Source: a virus
Virus record (IMG/VR): IMGVR_UViG_3300021963_000049
Location: 1 to 64,000 of that record
Strand: one strand, 5' to 3'
DNA length: 64,000 nt
Both the position numbers and the translations under genes were made by a program. How positions within the stretch are numbered: the first letter of the stretch is position 1; each line of letters starts with the position of its first letter. Under the pieces are notes generated by a model. That model was given only the letters and a program-made list of their open reading frames with translations, ran no database searches and was not told where the DNA came from. Below are positions 33,301 through 39,966 of this stretch, in pieces.

Positions 33301-34684
33301 AGATCTTGCATTAGCAACTCCGTGGGCTACTAAAACTATGTTAGAGTGGACTAGTAAAGGTATCTATGCAGTTGGGCCGGGCCCATTATCCACACAAATA
33401 GTAGAAATATTTGACCCAGCATTTAAAACTAAAGATGAATTTGGTAGATCTGTAACAAGAAGTTTATTCAAAGACTTAGTTAATGGTGAGTGGATGTACA
33501 TGCATAGAAAGTTTGGTGAGATGGAAGTAGCAATGAAGCTATTTGGATCTTTTATGTATGGACAAAAAGTAGATCAAATGCTATCTGATGGTAAAGTAAA
33601 GTCTATAAGATACATTGATGCTTGGGAGAAAGATCCTGAAACTGGAATTGCAAGATTAAAGAAAGGTATACACCCGGCATGGAGTAATTTATCAGTATTC
33701 CATACTTATATAAAAGGTGAGACACTAGAGGAGATAGCAAAGAAATACTATATTACAAAAGAAGAGTTGATGGCTAAAAATAAAATTAAGTCAGAGACTC
33801 AGTTGGAAGATGGTCAGGAGATTATAATTGCAAAATCTGAGAAGTTTAAAGCATTTAAAAATCAAATACAAGGAGTATCAAGAAAACTCTTTGGGGTTTA
33901 TGATGAATTTGGTCAGCCAGAGGGTAATAAATTAATGCTCTATAGAATGTTTATGTTCTTAAGAAAGTGGTTTACACCAATGCTTGTGAATAGATTTGGT
34001 ATGGACACATCTAAAGAAAACTTTGGTAACTATAGATATGACTGGGCATTAGGTAAATATACTAAAGGTTACTATGTTAGTGCTTTCCAAACTTTATGGG
34101 GATTAATAAAGAGCAAAGGTCAGGATTATAAATACATGTCCAAAGATCAAAAAGCTGCGCTTATTAAAACTGCATCTGAAGCTCTGGCAATGATAATGTT
34201 TACTTTAATTGTAAGTGCTCTATTTGGATTTGATCCAGATGATGAAGAAAAATGGAAAAAATTAAAAGCTAAATCTGGGCCTTTATTTAGCCCAACATTT
34301 AAAACCTATGGTTGGTTATCAAATCATGCTCTTAATTTAATATTAGGAATTGAAGCTGAGACAGGTGCCTTTATTCCATTACCAAGTATCTTTGGAATGA
34401 ATCTAGGATCTGATGATTATATCAAAATGCTAACTTCAACTTCAGCTGCATTCTCAAATACATTGGTATTATATACACAAATACTTGGGGACTTCTTTAA
34501 CTTTATTACTTTTGATGAAGCTGATAGATATAAAAAAGAAACTGGTCCATACTGGTGGCAACAAAAAGGTTCATTAAAGTTATGGGGTAGATTATTTAAA
34601 ACTATAGGATTTACAGGAATTAGTGGTAGACCAGAGACTTTAATTGAAAACATGCAAGAAAGTGCAACTAGAATAGGTGGTTAA
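27341..34684 (+). CDS. giant virion polyvalent protein: EIQSD-type domain, zincin-like site, LysM-like domain, hydrophobic C terminus
   Basis: A 2447-residue protein. About residues 342-441 resemble the EIQSD-type domain of phage large polyvalent proteins: EFQSDLFQKGRE, then NNWVTFFIKS and GYEKVLFPSGN. An HExxH zincin motif occurs at H672-EFS-H676, with a downstream EEALAW near residue 725 that could supply the third ligand. About residues 2120-2165 fit a LysM fold (HTYIKGETLEEIAKKY, then LEDGQEIIIAK), which would suggest peptidoglycan contact. Near residues 2279-2298 is a hydrophobic segment, followed by Gly/Trp-rich sequence. This is the last giant gene of the block, 4 nt after the polymerase gene. 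Co-packaging and ejection with the polymerase is inferred from synteny. Confidence 0.65.
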   Translation: MVCEVKVNSIRFLQNNGAIDDIRTITNLNRFEELNDKLTRVAIEKYGLNTGGQQLFAVNTSELTDRKGSRYWRDNKIDIKRAIPNDRLFDELQALKNIKDNRPEAPMFMKTPDVDFSLKIVGALDKINRNKFESSKLQGWLNDLQKQGVSAQQLELFKEVAKPGMTKEEIAAAITATYSYTVEINIAKEVKPIGSDGEYFDENGQQISKKEFENLSKDRPTQYYSNLTVPGGTNYIENELATPAIIPSIKGHAQFATDKGIGWFRSDDKVEAISKQVSKSKVNFKESEDRVEKRGDKWVAINNTIGVLDTFNTKEEALSFLGLDVSEKIKVSDVKTRRILEFQSDLFQKGRESELLVNTLNRDRKDNVRILQLENISYDRNLTKEEEQELRKLNEPNFNKEGNQFLQLLNKNNNWVTFFIKSIVQDSAKKGYEKVLFPSGNTASKVEGHTTLEEFKKQKQDRIKELEKENQELKNKKLDLEVEKAYASLFEPITQEQFDKANKNQIESNNREINQLKQELERVEGPEGFGALRPIFNFYETTVANILKKQGYNPKQVTDEYGNTWNEISIESTRDLGTIMMMRPDALVDVQGIPMVNIDLGTINNARSKEIGNVLGQRLSQSMQQGFQNITEAEARELLKARKIPYNGEPAFYFAGTVYVVGDNINIDTVLHEFSHPLLQGIRRSNPKLFNNLYNLLKGTTEGEQIIELVKQRYPELEEESDLFKEEALAWSLQRKASNKVTQQVETEGFDNYIKKILAAIKQFLRNVFGDKVNVAKLDVNTTLDELADMLLEKDFQFETPKVTEEDIIMYGKFMLSAAERATELTKVSSSKSLEQLIKEVYTRNLELLNTARKFKSDKVIGNMMKESLFRKGTSEYLPGIQRTLRDYLEDLSKPNVNELIENAINAEERRIKEDNARATALVTSLDTINTTVDNILKDLRKIENLPNLNSRSVIGLLGLYKSLASAWYENIKDIDAILSEEVDVDVNNPFYQTINEIAYNITRVQARIGNLYKKNNVQFVVEITSYMNEFVTKRLNENLGKALKGAIPENQLEDTLNEVYNKVINQSFTDDDAAELVKKGVPKHILDKFLKEYKDFFVTPEEIRKHLSGEARDVTFFNRWLESYSSSNDIIVGPVAMFIQDQKTEVENKVWKDSMEFRRKLQDLLPRVGFSKLNTTQVRDLVSEEDTIMYFDKETGKPVEKKVRTFLNEFGNGWRYQQDILEYNLAMAKESKDQEAISKAQAELRQFNRDYMYDEYVPEYYEKDEIFNRSEVGGLAYLARREALNEYNNLVNQFDNELERLENYSSIQAAWRKYTQLSELYYEDGTPKVDDPENGIYDLSIAKVLLEYKEATKDFSEFVPIEGSLQTSYNEVVALLESQGITKGSGEFKRKIREWERQNLRIVNTEEFYEERAAAIEKIIRLQAKMNSVMNTQFNVGDAYKKISELIFAYKDEQGQPISTALSEDRLKMIKDTEQQIIDFKFNFDIKTGLTKDQAGELEILAEIAKKRPDDMTPEQESRYVYLINLQNNAGINPQDALDLQDAFKELSNLQTRIPTEYYMEALNYNLSKQNVKELNEDEVDDFINSDEFQLLLDADENFKKWFNLNHITKKVFNKKLNDYEEVYDKTRANTVAVPRNSKYIKTTKIIDTETNQEITLMGVPNIRHSRYQVKNKYRTIPFGEDKSQYVGKYIDNKGNYLPRPFNPNDKNSAKDARFINKEYLKLKAENSPRFQLLEAMKEYSLSQQEGMSNYGKLYLDLPRYAIKRMDIYQVMQKGKYGERFKELGSNIKEWLKQSVGKSAVDFENDLNYDPKNNLVNTNLQGDRVSYIPVTGIYNLDLDITDADVLNGLFRYAMSIQSQGKLYESLPLVEGLLDTLEDPANKPKNLDKFQKGMFNLRNKLQNVNKEGATNNRLGQLRSLIEREYYGKRVVGMEENHPRISKWLQTIQGLSARGSLAVNIPSDLKNKYSGYVQTLIEAAGGEFITLKDLALATPWATKTMLEWTSKGIYAVGPGPLSTQIVEIFDPAFKTKDEFGRSVTRSLFKDLVNGEWMYMHRKFGEMEVAMKLFGSFMYGQKVDQMLSDGKVKSIRYIDAWEKDPETGIARLKKGIHPAWSNLSVFHTYIKGETLEEIAKKYYITKEELMAKNKIKSETQLEDGQEIIIAKSEKFKAFKNQIQGVSRKLFGVYDEFGQPEGNKLMLYRMFMFLRKWFTPMLVNRFGMDTSKENFGNYRYDWALGKYTKGYYVSAFQTLWGLIKSKGQDYKYMSKDQKAALIKTASEALAMIMFTLIVSALFGFDPDDEEKWKKLKAKSGPLFSPTFKTYGWLSNHALNLILGIEAETGAFIPLPSIFGMNLGSDDYIKMLTSTSAAFSNTLVLYTQILGDFFNFITFDEADRYKKETGPYWWQQKGSLKLWGRLFKTIGFTGISGRPETLIENMQESATRIGG

Positions 34685-34697
34685 TAATAAATAGAAA

Positions 34698-34838
34698 ATG
34701 GCAAAGGCAACTTCAGGAACAGTAAAAAGATTTGAAAAAAGTAGAGTGTCAAGACCTGGTATTCATGCTAAGACAAAGACATCTAAGCTTAAGAAATCTA
34801 AGAATTACCGCAAGGCATATAGAGCTCAGGGCCGGTAA
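34698..34838 (+). CDS. small highly basic protein ending the late operon
   Basis: A 46-residue ORF found by reading the gap: it starts MAKATSGTVKRFEKSRVSRP and ends KAYRAQGR. It is strongly basic (about 16 Lys/Arg) with no acidic patch and no hydrophobic segment. It starts 13 nt after the previous stop and ends 10 nt before the intergenic terminator hairpin, so it is the last gene of the rightward operon. I recall very similar short proteins (SRVSRPGIHAKTKTSK core) in crAss-like and other Bacteroidota phages. A DNA- or RNA-binding role is plausible from the charge but not shown. It carries two CGN Arg codons, which are rare in this DNA. Confidence 0.75.
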   Translation: MAKATSGTVKRFEKSRVSRPGIHAKTKTSKLKKSKNYRKAYRAQGR

Positions 34839-34848
34839 GAAAAAAAAA

Positions 34849-34868
34849 GGGGAACCCGAAGGCTCCCC
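34849..34868 (-). terminator. terminator between convergent gene blocks
   Basis: An 8-bp stem (34849-34856 with 34861-34868) with a 4-nt loop. Read leftward the loop is TTCG, the extra-stable tetraloop, and the stem is followed by eight T's (A run 34841-34848). On the + strand position 34854/34863 is an A.C mismatch, whereas in the leftward RNA it is a G.U pair. The hairpin is therefore best suited to ending the leftward 35433-34872 unit, although the + strand also has a short T-rich tail. Confidence 0.8.
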
Positions 34869-34871
34869 ATT

Positions 34872-35060
34872 TTATTCTTCTTCATCACAGCAGTCACATT
34901 CTTCTGACTCTTGTGGTCCATATTCATTATCAAACCATTCTCTGGCTTGTGATTTATTAGGCATTTCATAATAGCCACAATACATACTGCTTGCTCCAGC
35001 TAGATATGCTTCAAGCATAGCTTTTTTAAATGCTGTTGGATGCATCTTGTTCATTGTCAA
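34872..35060 (-). CDS. small acidic-tailed protein of unknown function
   Basis: Up to 62 residues. ATG codons at 35060, 35054 and 35045 are all possible; the last gives the least overlap with the preceding gene (stop at 35026-35028). The body is helical (AFKKAMLEAYLAGASSMY) and the end is Cys/Glu-rich (ECDCCDEEE). It is the final gene of the leftmost leftward unit and stops 4 nt before the terminator hairpin. Function not recognised. Confidence 0.6.
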   Translation of the reverse strand: MTMNKMHPTAFKKAMLEAYLAGASSMYCGYYEMPNKSQAREWFDNEYGPQESEECDCCDEEE

Positions 35061-35433
35061 TTATATCTTTAATTTGAGGCGGGAAATAACCGGGCCCTTT
35101 TAATATTTTACCATCTTGTCTAAAGATAGGTTTACCATCTTCTCCAAGCTTACTCATATTACTAGACTGTATTCTATCAAATACTTCTTCTATAATATGT
35201 TGCATACCATGTGTAAGTATGGTACCACATAAAATATATAACTGGTCTCCCAAAGCATCAGCAATCTCTACTAAAGAGTTCTTATAGCAAGCTTCTAAAT
35301 ACTCATCATTCTCCTCCTTCATAAGACTATGTCTTAGATTATATATACCATTGGGTACATTCTGTGGCCACTTACCATCTTTCTGACCAAATGCTTTATG
35401 AAATTCTGCTACAGCATCTAATTGTTTCTTCAT
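35026..35433 (-). CDS. MazG-like all-alpha NTP pyrophosphohydrolase
   Basis: A 135-residue protein. The MazG/PRA-PH signature is visible: E40-E41-N-D-E44 on one helix and E56-IA-D59 on the next (EENDEYLEA ... EIADALGDQ), which in this superfamily bind Mg2+ and the triphosphate. The end (FRQDGKILKGPGYFPPQI) is typical of phage phosphoribosyl-ATP pyrophosphatase-like proteins. The likely role is hydrolysis of noncanonical or competing nucleotides during phage DNA synthesis; the substrate cannot be told from sequence. It has its own start region: a Bacteroidota -7 element lies 14 nt upstream of the ATG, just past the terminator of the preceding unit. Confidence 0.85.
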   Translation of the reverse strand: MKKQLDAVAEFHKAFGQKDGKWPQNVPNGIYNLRHSLMKEENDEYLEACYKNSLVEIADALGDQLYILCGTILTHGMQHIIEEVFDRIQSSNMSKLGEDGKPIFRQDGKILKGPGYFPPQIKDIIDNEQDASNSI

Positions 35434-35446
35434 ATTTTATTTTTTG

Positions 35447-35454
35447 CAAAGATA
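35447..35454 (-). promoter_or_regulatory. Bacteroidota-type -7 element TATCTTTG
   Basis: Read leftward the sequence is TATCTTTG, an exact match to the Bacteroidota -7 consensus TAnnTTTG. It sits 14 nt before the ATG at 35433 and directly after the T-run of the upstream terminator. A clear -33 element was not found; TTG in GTTGCTG lies 16 nt further upstream. It probably drives the MazG-like gene with host sigma factor. Confidence 0.55.
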
Positions 35455-35460
35455 AAAAAA

Positions 35461-35484
35461 GGAAGACAGCAACTGCCATCTTCC
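35461..35484 (-). terminator. terminator of the polymerase unit
   Basis: Stem GGAAGA/TCTTCC (6 bp). In the leftward RNA it is extended by two G.U pairs and two G-C pairs to 10 bp with a 4-nt loop, then TTTTTTTATC. On the + strand those two wobble positions (35467/35478 and 35468/35477) are A.C mismatches. It lies 36 nt after the end of the 35520-36803 gene. Confidence 0.8.
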
Positions 35485-35519
35485 CTTTTTTGTTGTTGAT
35501 CTACTTTGTCAAGCAGCTT

Positions 35520-36803
35520 TTAAAAAAAGTCTGGGCCTTCTTCAGTTGGTTCATCAGTAAAATCATCTAAGTCCCAATTAAAACTTTCTTGTTGTTCTTC
35601 TTCTGTAAGCAAACTAAATCCTTGACTTGTTTGTGGCACAGGTGTAGTGTCTATAATTTCTAAGTTAGCTTCTTCTTCTAATTCAAAGTTATCTTCTTCA
35701 GCAAATGGATTTTCTTCTTGTTGAAGTTGCTCAGCTTCAAAAATCATATGATCTTCTGGTGTTGGTTCCAATGAAGGACTGGTTTCCCATATTAAAGCTT
35801 CTAAAACTTCAGTATCTTCTTTAGCTTGTTCTACCATTTTCTCTTCAAGCATTTCAGTAAATGTTTCTACAACAGGAACTTCAAAGCTATTACCTTGAGG
35901 ATCAGTGTATTGAATGACCTCATCTAAAGTAACACTTGAAGCTTCTTCTTGCTGATTTTCAATTTCAGCTATTTGAATTAGAATATTAGTCTGGTTTTCT
36001 GGTTGACCATAATTATTAGCTAATGGGTCTTCTATGGTTTCACTAACAGTGTTGATAGGTTCTTCTATCTGTGCAGGTGCACTGCACTGCTGGAAGTTAT
36101 AGATACTAGAAATAAAATGATGAAGAATTCTCTGATCTTCCATCCAGGTTCTTGGATGTGATTGTTGTAGAGCAAGAGTAACATAGTTATAAAAGGCCCA
36201 AAGACTATCATTACTTTCAAATGTAAAAGATGGTTTTTTCATTTGGTCTCTAATAAAACTTGCTTGTTCTGTAGTTAGAATTCCATACTCTGCAAACAAT
36301 ACACCTAAGAGCTGAGCTTGTTTTCTTGTGTTTAGCATCATCTCTTTCATGGCTGCTTTATCAGAAACTAACTGGTTATAATACATGTAAGCATTTGTTA
36401 CATAATCATCAATTGTAGCTTTTGTTTCTGTATCTGCAGTTCCCATATGCTTTCTAACCCAGCTACCCATATCACCAGAAATCATAACTGAGCCGGTATC
36501 ATTTATATAAGCACCAACCACACATTTAAACTTTACTTGTTTATTATAACTGTTTGTCCAAGCAAACATCATTGATAACTCAGGATCAGAATTAAACTGA
36601 AGTTTATAAATTCCCTGAGCAATTTGTCCATCAGCAGTACATCTGTACTCTTCTTCTACAATACCAAACCCTCCATTAGCAAGGGCTTGATAAGCATAAT
36701 CAATTACAAATTGGTGACTAATTACAGTATAAGTAGCACCATGATTTGGTAAAGGCACACTAATAATATGTGCCTTTGTTGTGTTTTGAATTTTCTTTGG
36801 CAT
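35520..36803 (-). CDS. conserved phage protein, possibly DUF932-like, with long acidic tail
   Basis: A 427-residue protein. About residues 1-240 are a folded domain (VPLPNHGATYTVISHQFVID, later MFAWTNSYNKQVKF and GSVMISGDMGSWVRKH) whose layout resembles DUF932 plasmid/phage proteins. This similarity is a pattern-based suspicion only. Residues from about 250 to the end are strikingly Glu/Gln-rich and probably disordered. The start codon is 1 nt after the polymerase stop codon (36805-36807), implying translation with the DNA polymerase. Function is unknown; proximity suggests a role in DNA replication or in acting as a DNA mimic. It is followed by a strong terminator. Confidence 0.6.
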   Translation of the reverse strand: MPKKIQNTTKAHIISVPLPNHGATYTVISHQFVIDYAYQALANGGFGIVEEEYRCTADGQIAQGIYKLQFNSDPELSMMFAWTNSYNKQVKFKCVVGAYINDTGSVMISGDMGSWVRKHMGTADTETKATIDDYVTNAYMYYNQLVSDKAAMKEMMLNTRKQAQLLGVLFAEYGILTTEQASFIRDQMKKPSFTFESNDSLWAFYNYVTLALQQSHPRTWMEDQRILHHFISSIYNFQQCSAPAQIEEPINTVSETIEDPLANNYGQPENQTNILIQIAEIENQQEEASSVTLDEVIQYTDPQGNSFEVPVVETFTEMLEEKMVEQAKEDTEVLEALIWETSPSLEPTPEDHMIFEAEQLQQEENPFAEEDNFELEEEANLEIIDTTPVPQTSQGFSLLTEEEQQESFNWDLDDFTDEPTEEGPDFF

Positions 36804-36804
36804 T

Positions 36805-38703
36805 TTAAAATAAACTTAATTGGTTTAAATTTGGTTCAAGAGAAGCTATCTCTTTCTTTATCCTTTGTAGATAATAGTCATAGTTGATACTATAATTAGA
36901 AAAGTCTTGCTCTTCATGATCAATATAGACTGTTTGGAGCCAAGGTCCGGCTTCTACTTGTATTTCTCTAGAGTCAGTAAGATTTGTTTTAATAATCTTA
37001 CTACCTTTTTTAGATATATAATATCTGATTGTATGCTGCAGAGGAGTCTTTAAATATTCTCCATCAACTACTTTGTGTTCATAAAACTTCCAGTCACCTT
37101 TTATTTTTACACCACCACAAAAATCAAATATATTTGTGTTAGCTTTAATAAAGTCTTCTGGTCTTATTCCTTTAACAAAATATGCCTGGAGTGCTTTTGG
37201 TATAATTAAGAAGCTCTTGTTTTTATGAAGAGCTAAGTTATCATACTCAAATCTACCTTTACATTTAGACTTACCATCCTCTGTTACAGCAATATAATTA
37301 TTTACATCACCAAGAACAATCTTAGAATATGTACCGTGTTCTAACTCAAGACTGGTAATTTCTTCCCATCTTTTGCAGATCTCCATATACTTATCCATAT
37401 ATTCTCTTGGAATCATAGTCTCTAAACCATCAGTATTCTGCATAAGTGGAACTGCTCCGGGAATTTCTTCACAGATCATTTCATACAGCATGCTTAGACT
37501 TAGCTGACCATTGATAGTAATCCTCATAGTAAACTCAGGATCATATAGAAAACTATTCTCATCATTACTTAAACCATAAGTAGAATTTAGAATAATCTTA
37601 TATACATAATTCTTAGGATTGCTCTTAGGTATTTTCTTTCTTTCTTCAAAGAACCATTCATACAAAGCACAGAATTCTTCTTTTGGCAAGTGTGCCGGAG
37701 CCCATTTATTTCTAATTGCAAGATTAGGATAATAACTGACAACATCTGAAGTCATGATAACCATATCTTGGTTAGACTTATAAACTTTAGTAGTTCTGGC
37801 ACCATGAATACCACCAAGACCATAATCTGTCTTTACACCTTTATACTTTATAGAATATTTAAAACCACCTTTAGTTTCTTCTGGAAATATAGTTATATCC
37901 TGAAATTTCTTTAACAAAGTCTGAAAGGTTGCAGTTTTAAATTCTATATAAGGTAAGATTATATCTTTAACCACAATCTTACTCCTATGAGTTCTCATGT
38001 TTCTAAGATCATATTTCTTGATCCCAGTTTGCTTACTCAAAAAGTATAAGAATAGTTCTTTAGATATTCTTGGCTCAGAAGCAGAAAATAAATCAATATT
38101 ATACTCTTCAGTTAAAGATTTTCTTAGTGAAATTTGCTCTTTACTTAGATGCATAATTGCCTTAGTAGACTTAACATCATTAATACAATAGGTTATAATC
38201 TCAGGAATTTGTTCTGCAGTAACTTCAGTAGTATGATGAATTGGCATATCTATAATATTCTTCCAATCCATACTAAACTGAATCCACTTTAAACTAGATC
38301 TCTTAGCATTATTGTCCCAGTGATTAAGCTTATAAACATCTACTTGTCTAATACTTAAATCTCTTGGACTAAATTCTAAGAACTGCCCTTCATTACTTCT
38401 TCTGATTGTATCCTGTGCTTTGCCATATAAGAACTTGGCAATGGTCTTACCATCTTGTTCTATTAACTGTTCTGCATTCTTTAGGATGTGCTCGGTGATT
38501 TGGCTATCAAAACCAATCCCATTAAAACTAACATGCCATTCATCCCGGTCTTTATTCCCAAGCAAGAAATATACTAAGCTTGTGATATCATTCCTAGACT
38601 CATGGCATACAAAGATCTCTTGATCTTCTGATCTGATATCTTCAAACACTGCAATAAAACAGTTGCTTAAAGTCTCATAATCCATTACCCAATGTGTTCT
38701 CAT
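36805..38703 (-). CDS. family B DNA polymerase with 3'-5' exonuclease
   Basis: A 632-residue protein. Exonuclease motifs: Exo I D8-Y-E10, Exo II around N61...F65-D66, Exo III Y172...D176. Polymerase motifs: motif A D320-VVSYYP, motif B K369-IIL-N373-STY-G377, motif C QNTDG with D425. The first Asp of the usual DTD is Asn (N423), as in some phage PolB enzymes. It is shorter than cellular PolB (about 800 residues or more) but complete in motifs. It is the main replicative polymerase candidate of this phage; crAss-like phages carry either a PolA or a PolB type. It overlaps the upstream zinc protein by 4 nt (ATGA) and is followed 1 nt later by the DUF932-like gene. Confidence 0.93.
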   Translation of the reverse strand: MRTHWVMDYETLSNCFIAVFEDIRSEDQEIFVCHESRNDITSLVYFLLGNKDRDEWHVSFNGIGFDSQITEHILKNAEQLIEQDGKTIAKFLYGKAQDTIRRSNEGQFLEFSPRDLSIRQVDVYKLNHWDNNAKRSSLKWIQFSMDWKNIIDMPIHHTTEVTAEQIPEIITYCINDVKSTKAIMHLSKEQISLRKSLTEEYNIDLFSASEPRISKELFLYFLSKQTGIKKYDLRNMRTHRSKIVVKDIILPYIEFKTATFQTLLKKFQDITIFPEETKGGFKYSIKYKGVKTDYGLGGIHGARTTKVYKSNQDMVIMTSDVVSYYPNLAIRNKWAPAHLPKEEFCALYEWFFEERKKIPKSNPKNYVYKIILNSTYGLSNDENSFLYDPEFTMRITINGQLSLSMLYEMICEEIPGAVPLMQNTDGLETMIPREYMDKYMEICKRWEEITSLELEHGTYSKIVLGDVNNYIAVTEDGKSKCKGRFEYDNLALHKNKSFLIIPKALQAYFVKGIRPEDFIKANTNIFDFCGGVKIKGDWKFYEHKVVDGEYLKTPLQHTIRYYISKKGSKIIKTNLTDSREIQVEAGPWLQTVYIDHEEQDFSNYSINYDYYLQRIKKEIASLEPNLNQLSLF

Positions 38704-38930
38704 CTTACCTTTTTAAATAAACCTTCATAAATTGGATCTTGTAATTTTTTACTGTCAATCCATACTCTTGTTTCATTAGGCATTATTGCTTCACATTCTG
38801 AACAATGCTCAATCCTTTCTGAATGATTAGGACTACAACAGTTGCATTTAATTGGAAAATTAAAATAGGTAATTCTTAATGGACCATCTATTTCACAATA
38901 CTGACAAGGTCCCCATGGTAATTCTCCCAT
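38700..38930 (-). CDS. small zinc-ribbon-like protein
   Basis: A 76-residue protein with seven cysteines: C9-x2-C12, then C29, C31, C32, then C43-x2-C46, enough for one four-Cys zinc site plus extras. It overlaps the polymerase start by 4 nt, so the two are translationally coupled and it is the first gene of the polymerase unit. No homologue was recognised. A nucleic-acid-binding or polymerase-accessory role is inferred only from the zinc knuckles and position. Confidence 0.65.
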   Translation of the reverse strand: MGELPWGPCQYCEIDGPLRITYFNFPIKCNCCSPNHSERIEHCSECEAIMPNETRVWIDSKKLQDPIYEGLFKKVR

Positions 38931-38977
38931 AATACTTGTGTTCAGTTAAGCTGTTCCCCCATTTAGTTTATAAAAAA

Positions 38978-39004
38978 TTCTAGGGTATTGTGAGTACCCT
39001 AGAA
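38978..39004 (-). terminator. terminator after the 39019-39375 gene
   Basis: Perfect 10-bp stem TTCTAGGGTA/TACCCTAGAA with a 7-nt loop, followed leftward by six T's (38972-38977). It ends the 42226-39019 unit. The 47 nt between it and the ATG at 38930 hold no obvious TAnnTTTG element. Confidence 0.85.
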
Positions 39005-39018
39005 TAATTATTAATTAA

Positions 39019-39375
39019 TTATTTGGATACTTCAGCCTCCATAAAAGCATTATAGTCAAATGTATCTGCATTTACTGCAAATCCATGTACTAAATCTTTA
39101 ATAGCTACTTTATCTTCAATGTAGAACTCCTGAAATACTTCCAGCTTGTGTCTTTCTTGTTTGATACCTTTGGCACCAGAAAGAGCTTGACCATAATCAT
39201 CTAGCTTAGGAAGCATGTGCAAGGTTACCTTCTTAATTTTAGATATGATAACAAATACTTTGCTATCAGGATCAAATATACATTCTACATAAGGACATGA
39301 TTCTGTTAAAGGAATCAGTCTAAAAGTTTGTTTGTCCTGCCAAGTGGCTTGGACCATCATCATTGATTTTTCCAT
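39019..39375 (-). CDS. conserved phage protein of unknown function
   Basis: A 118-residue soluble protein, predicted mixed alpha/beta with beta strands in the first half (ATWQDKQTFRLIPL, KVFVIISKIKKVTLHMLP). No catalytic motif was recognised. It has a candidate promoter directly upstream and a perfect terminator 14 nt downstream, so it may be strongly or separately expressed. Confidence 0.65.
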   Translation of the reverse strand: MEKSMMMVQATWQDKQTFRLIPLTESCPYVECIFDPDSKVFVIISKIKKVTLHMLPKLDDYGQALSGAKGIKQERHKLEVFQEFYIEDKVAIKDLVHGFAVNADTFDYNAFMEAEVSK

Positions 39376-39388
39376 TTTGTTGATTTTT

Positions 39389-39961
39389 TTACAAATTTAG
39401 TTTAGTTTCTATATTTTCCAAGTCTGCAACAGCCATTATTAGTTGTTCTTTTTCTAAATCAGGTTTGCTACAGAGCTCACCAACTGAGATAAGAGTTTCA
39501 ACATCTACTCCTAAAAGCTCTGCATAATTACTATAATGCTTCTCAGGAAGCAAATAACTATGCATATAGGAATAATTGCCACTATACTTATCAAAGAAGT
39601 TTAAAATTTGTTGCTTTAAATTCAGACTTAGTTTGCTGTATTTACCATTCAGAAAGTGTGACCAATCATCACCTAAATCAGAAAAATCAAATGTTACAAC
39701 TGTTGTGCTATCATTTACTCTTACAAAGTCATTCAGCCTAGTATGCTTGAGTAATATATTTTTCTCAAACTGTACATACTCTGCATCTTCTCTACTATGA
39801 TATACACATACCAGTTTCATATCCTCGGGAGCATATGTGTCATTCCAACTAAGATAAGTCTCAGCCGGAATTACACTTGTCCCTCTTTTAATTCCAAGGA
39901 GCGGATATATAAAAACCTTGGACTTTTGAAAGTATTTACTATACACAGAACTTAAAGCCAT
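39389..39961 (-). CDS. hypothetical phage protein
   Basis: A 190-residue soluble protein. An N-terminal half with beta-strand character (KVFIYPLLGIKRG, MKLVCVYHSREDAEYVQFEK) leads to a helical C-terminal half. No domain was recognised. It lies 5 nt after the PD-(D/E)XK nuclease gene in the same unit, so a link to DNA processing is possible but unproven. Confidence 0.6.
   Translation of the reverse strand: MALSSVYSKYFQKSKVFIYPLLGIKRGTSVIPAETYLSWNDTYAPEDMKLVCVYHSREDAEYVQFEKNILLKHTRLNDFVRVNDSTTVVTFDFSDLGDDWSHFLNGKYSKLSLNLKQQILNFFDKYSGNYSYMHSYLLPEKHYSNYAELLGVDVETLISVGELCSKPDLEKEQLIMAVADLENIETKLNL
39392..39399 (-). promoter_or_regulatory. Bacteroidota-type -7 element TAAATTTG
   Basis: Read leftward the sequence is TAAATTTG, matching TAnnTTTG. 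It ends 17 nt before the ATG of the 39019-39375 gene and lies inside the last codons of the preceding gene. No clear -33 box. In AT-rich DNA one such match can arise by chance. Confidence 0.35.
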
Positions 39962-39966
39962 AAAAT

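Noticed and set aside
34732-34971. 79-residue + strand ORF over the terminator
   Set aside because: It runs in another frame through the 46-residue basic gene and the terminator hairpin, and its sequence is Ser/His-rich without motifs.
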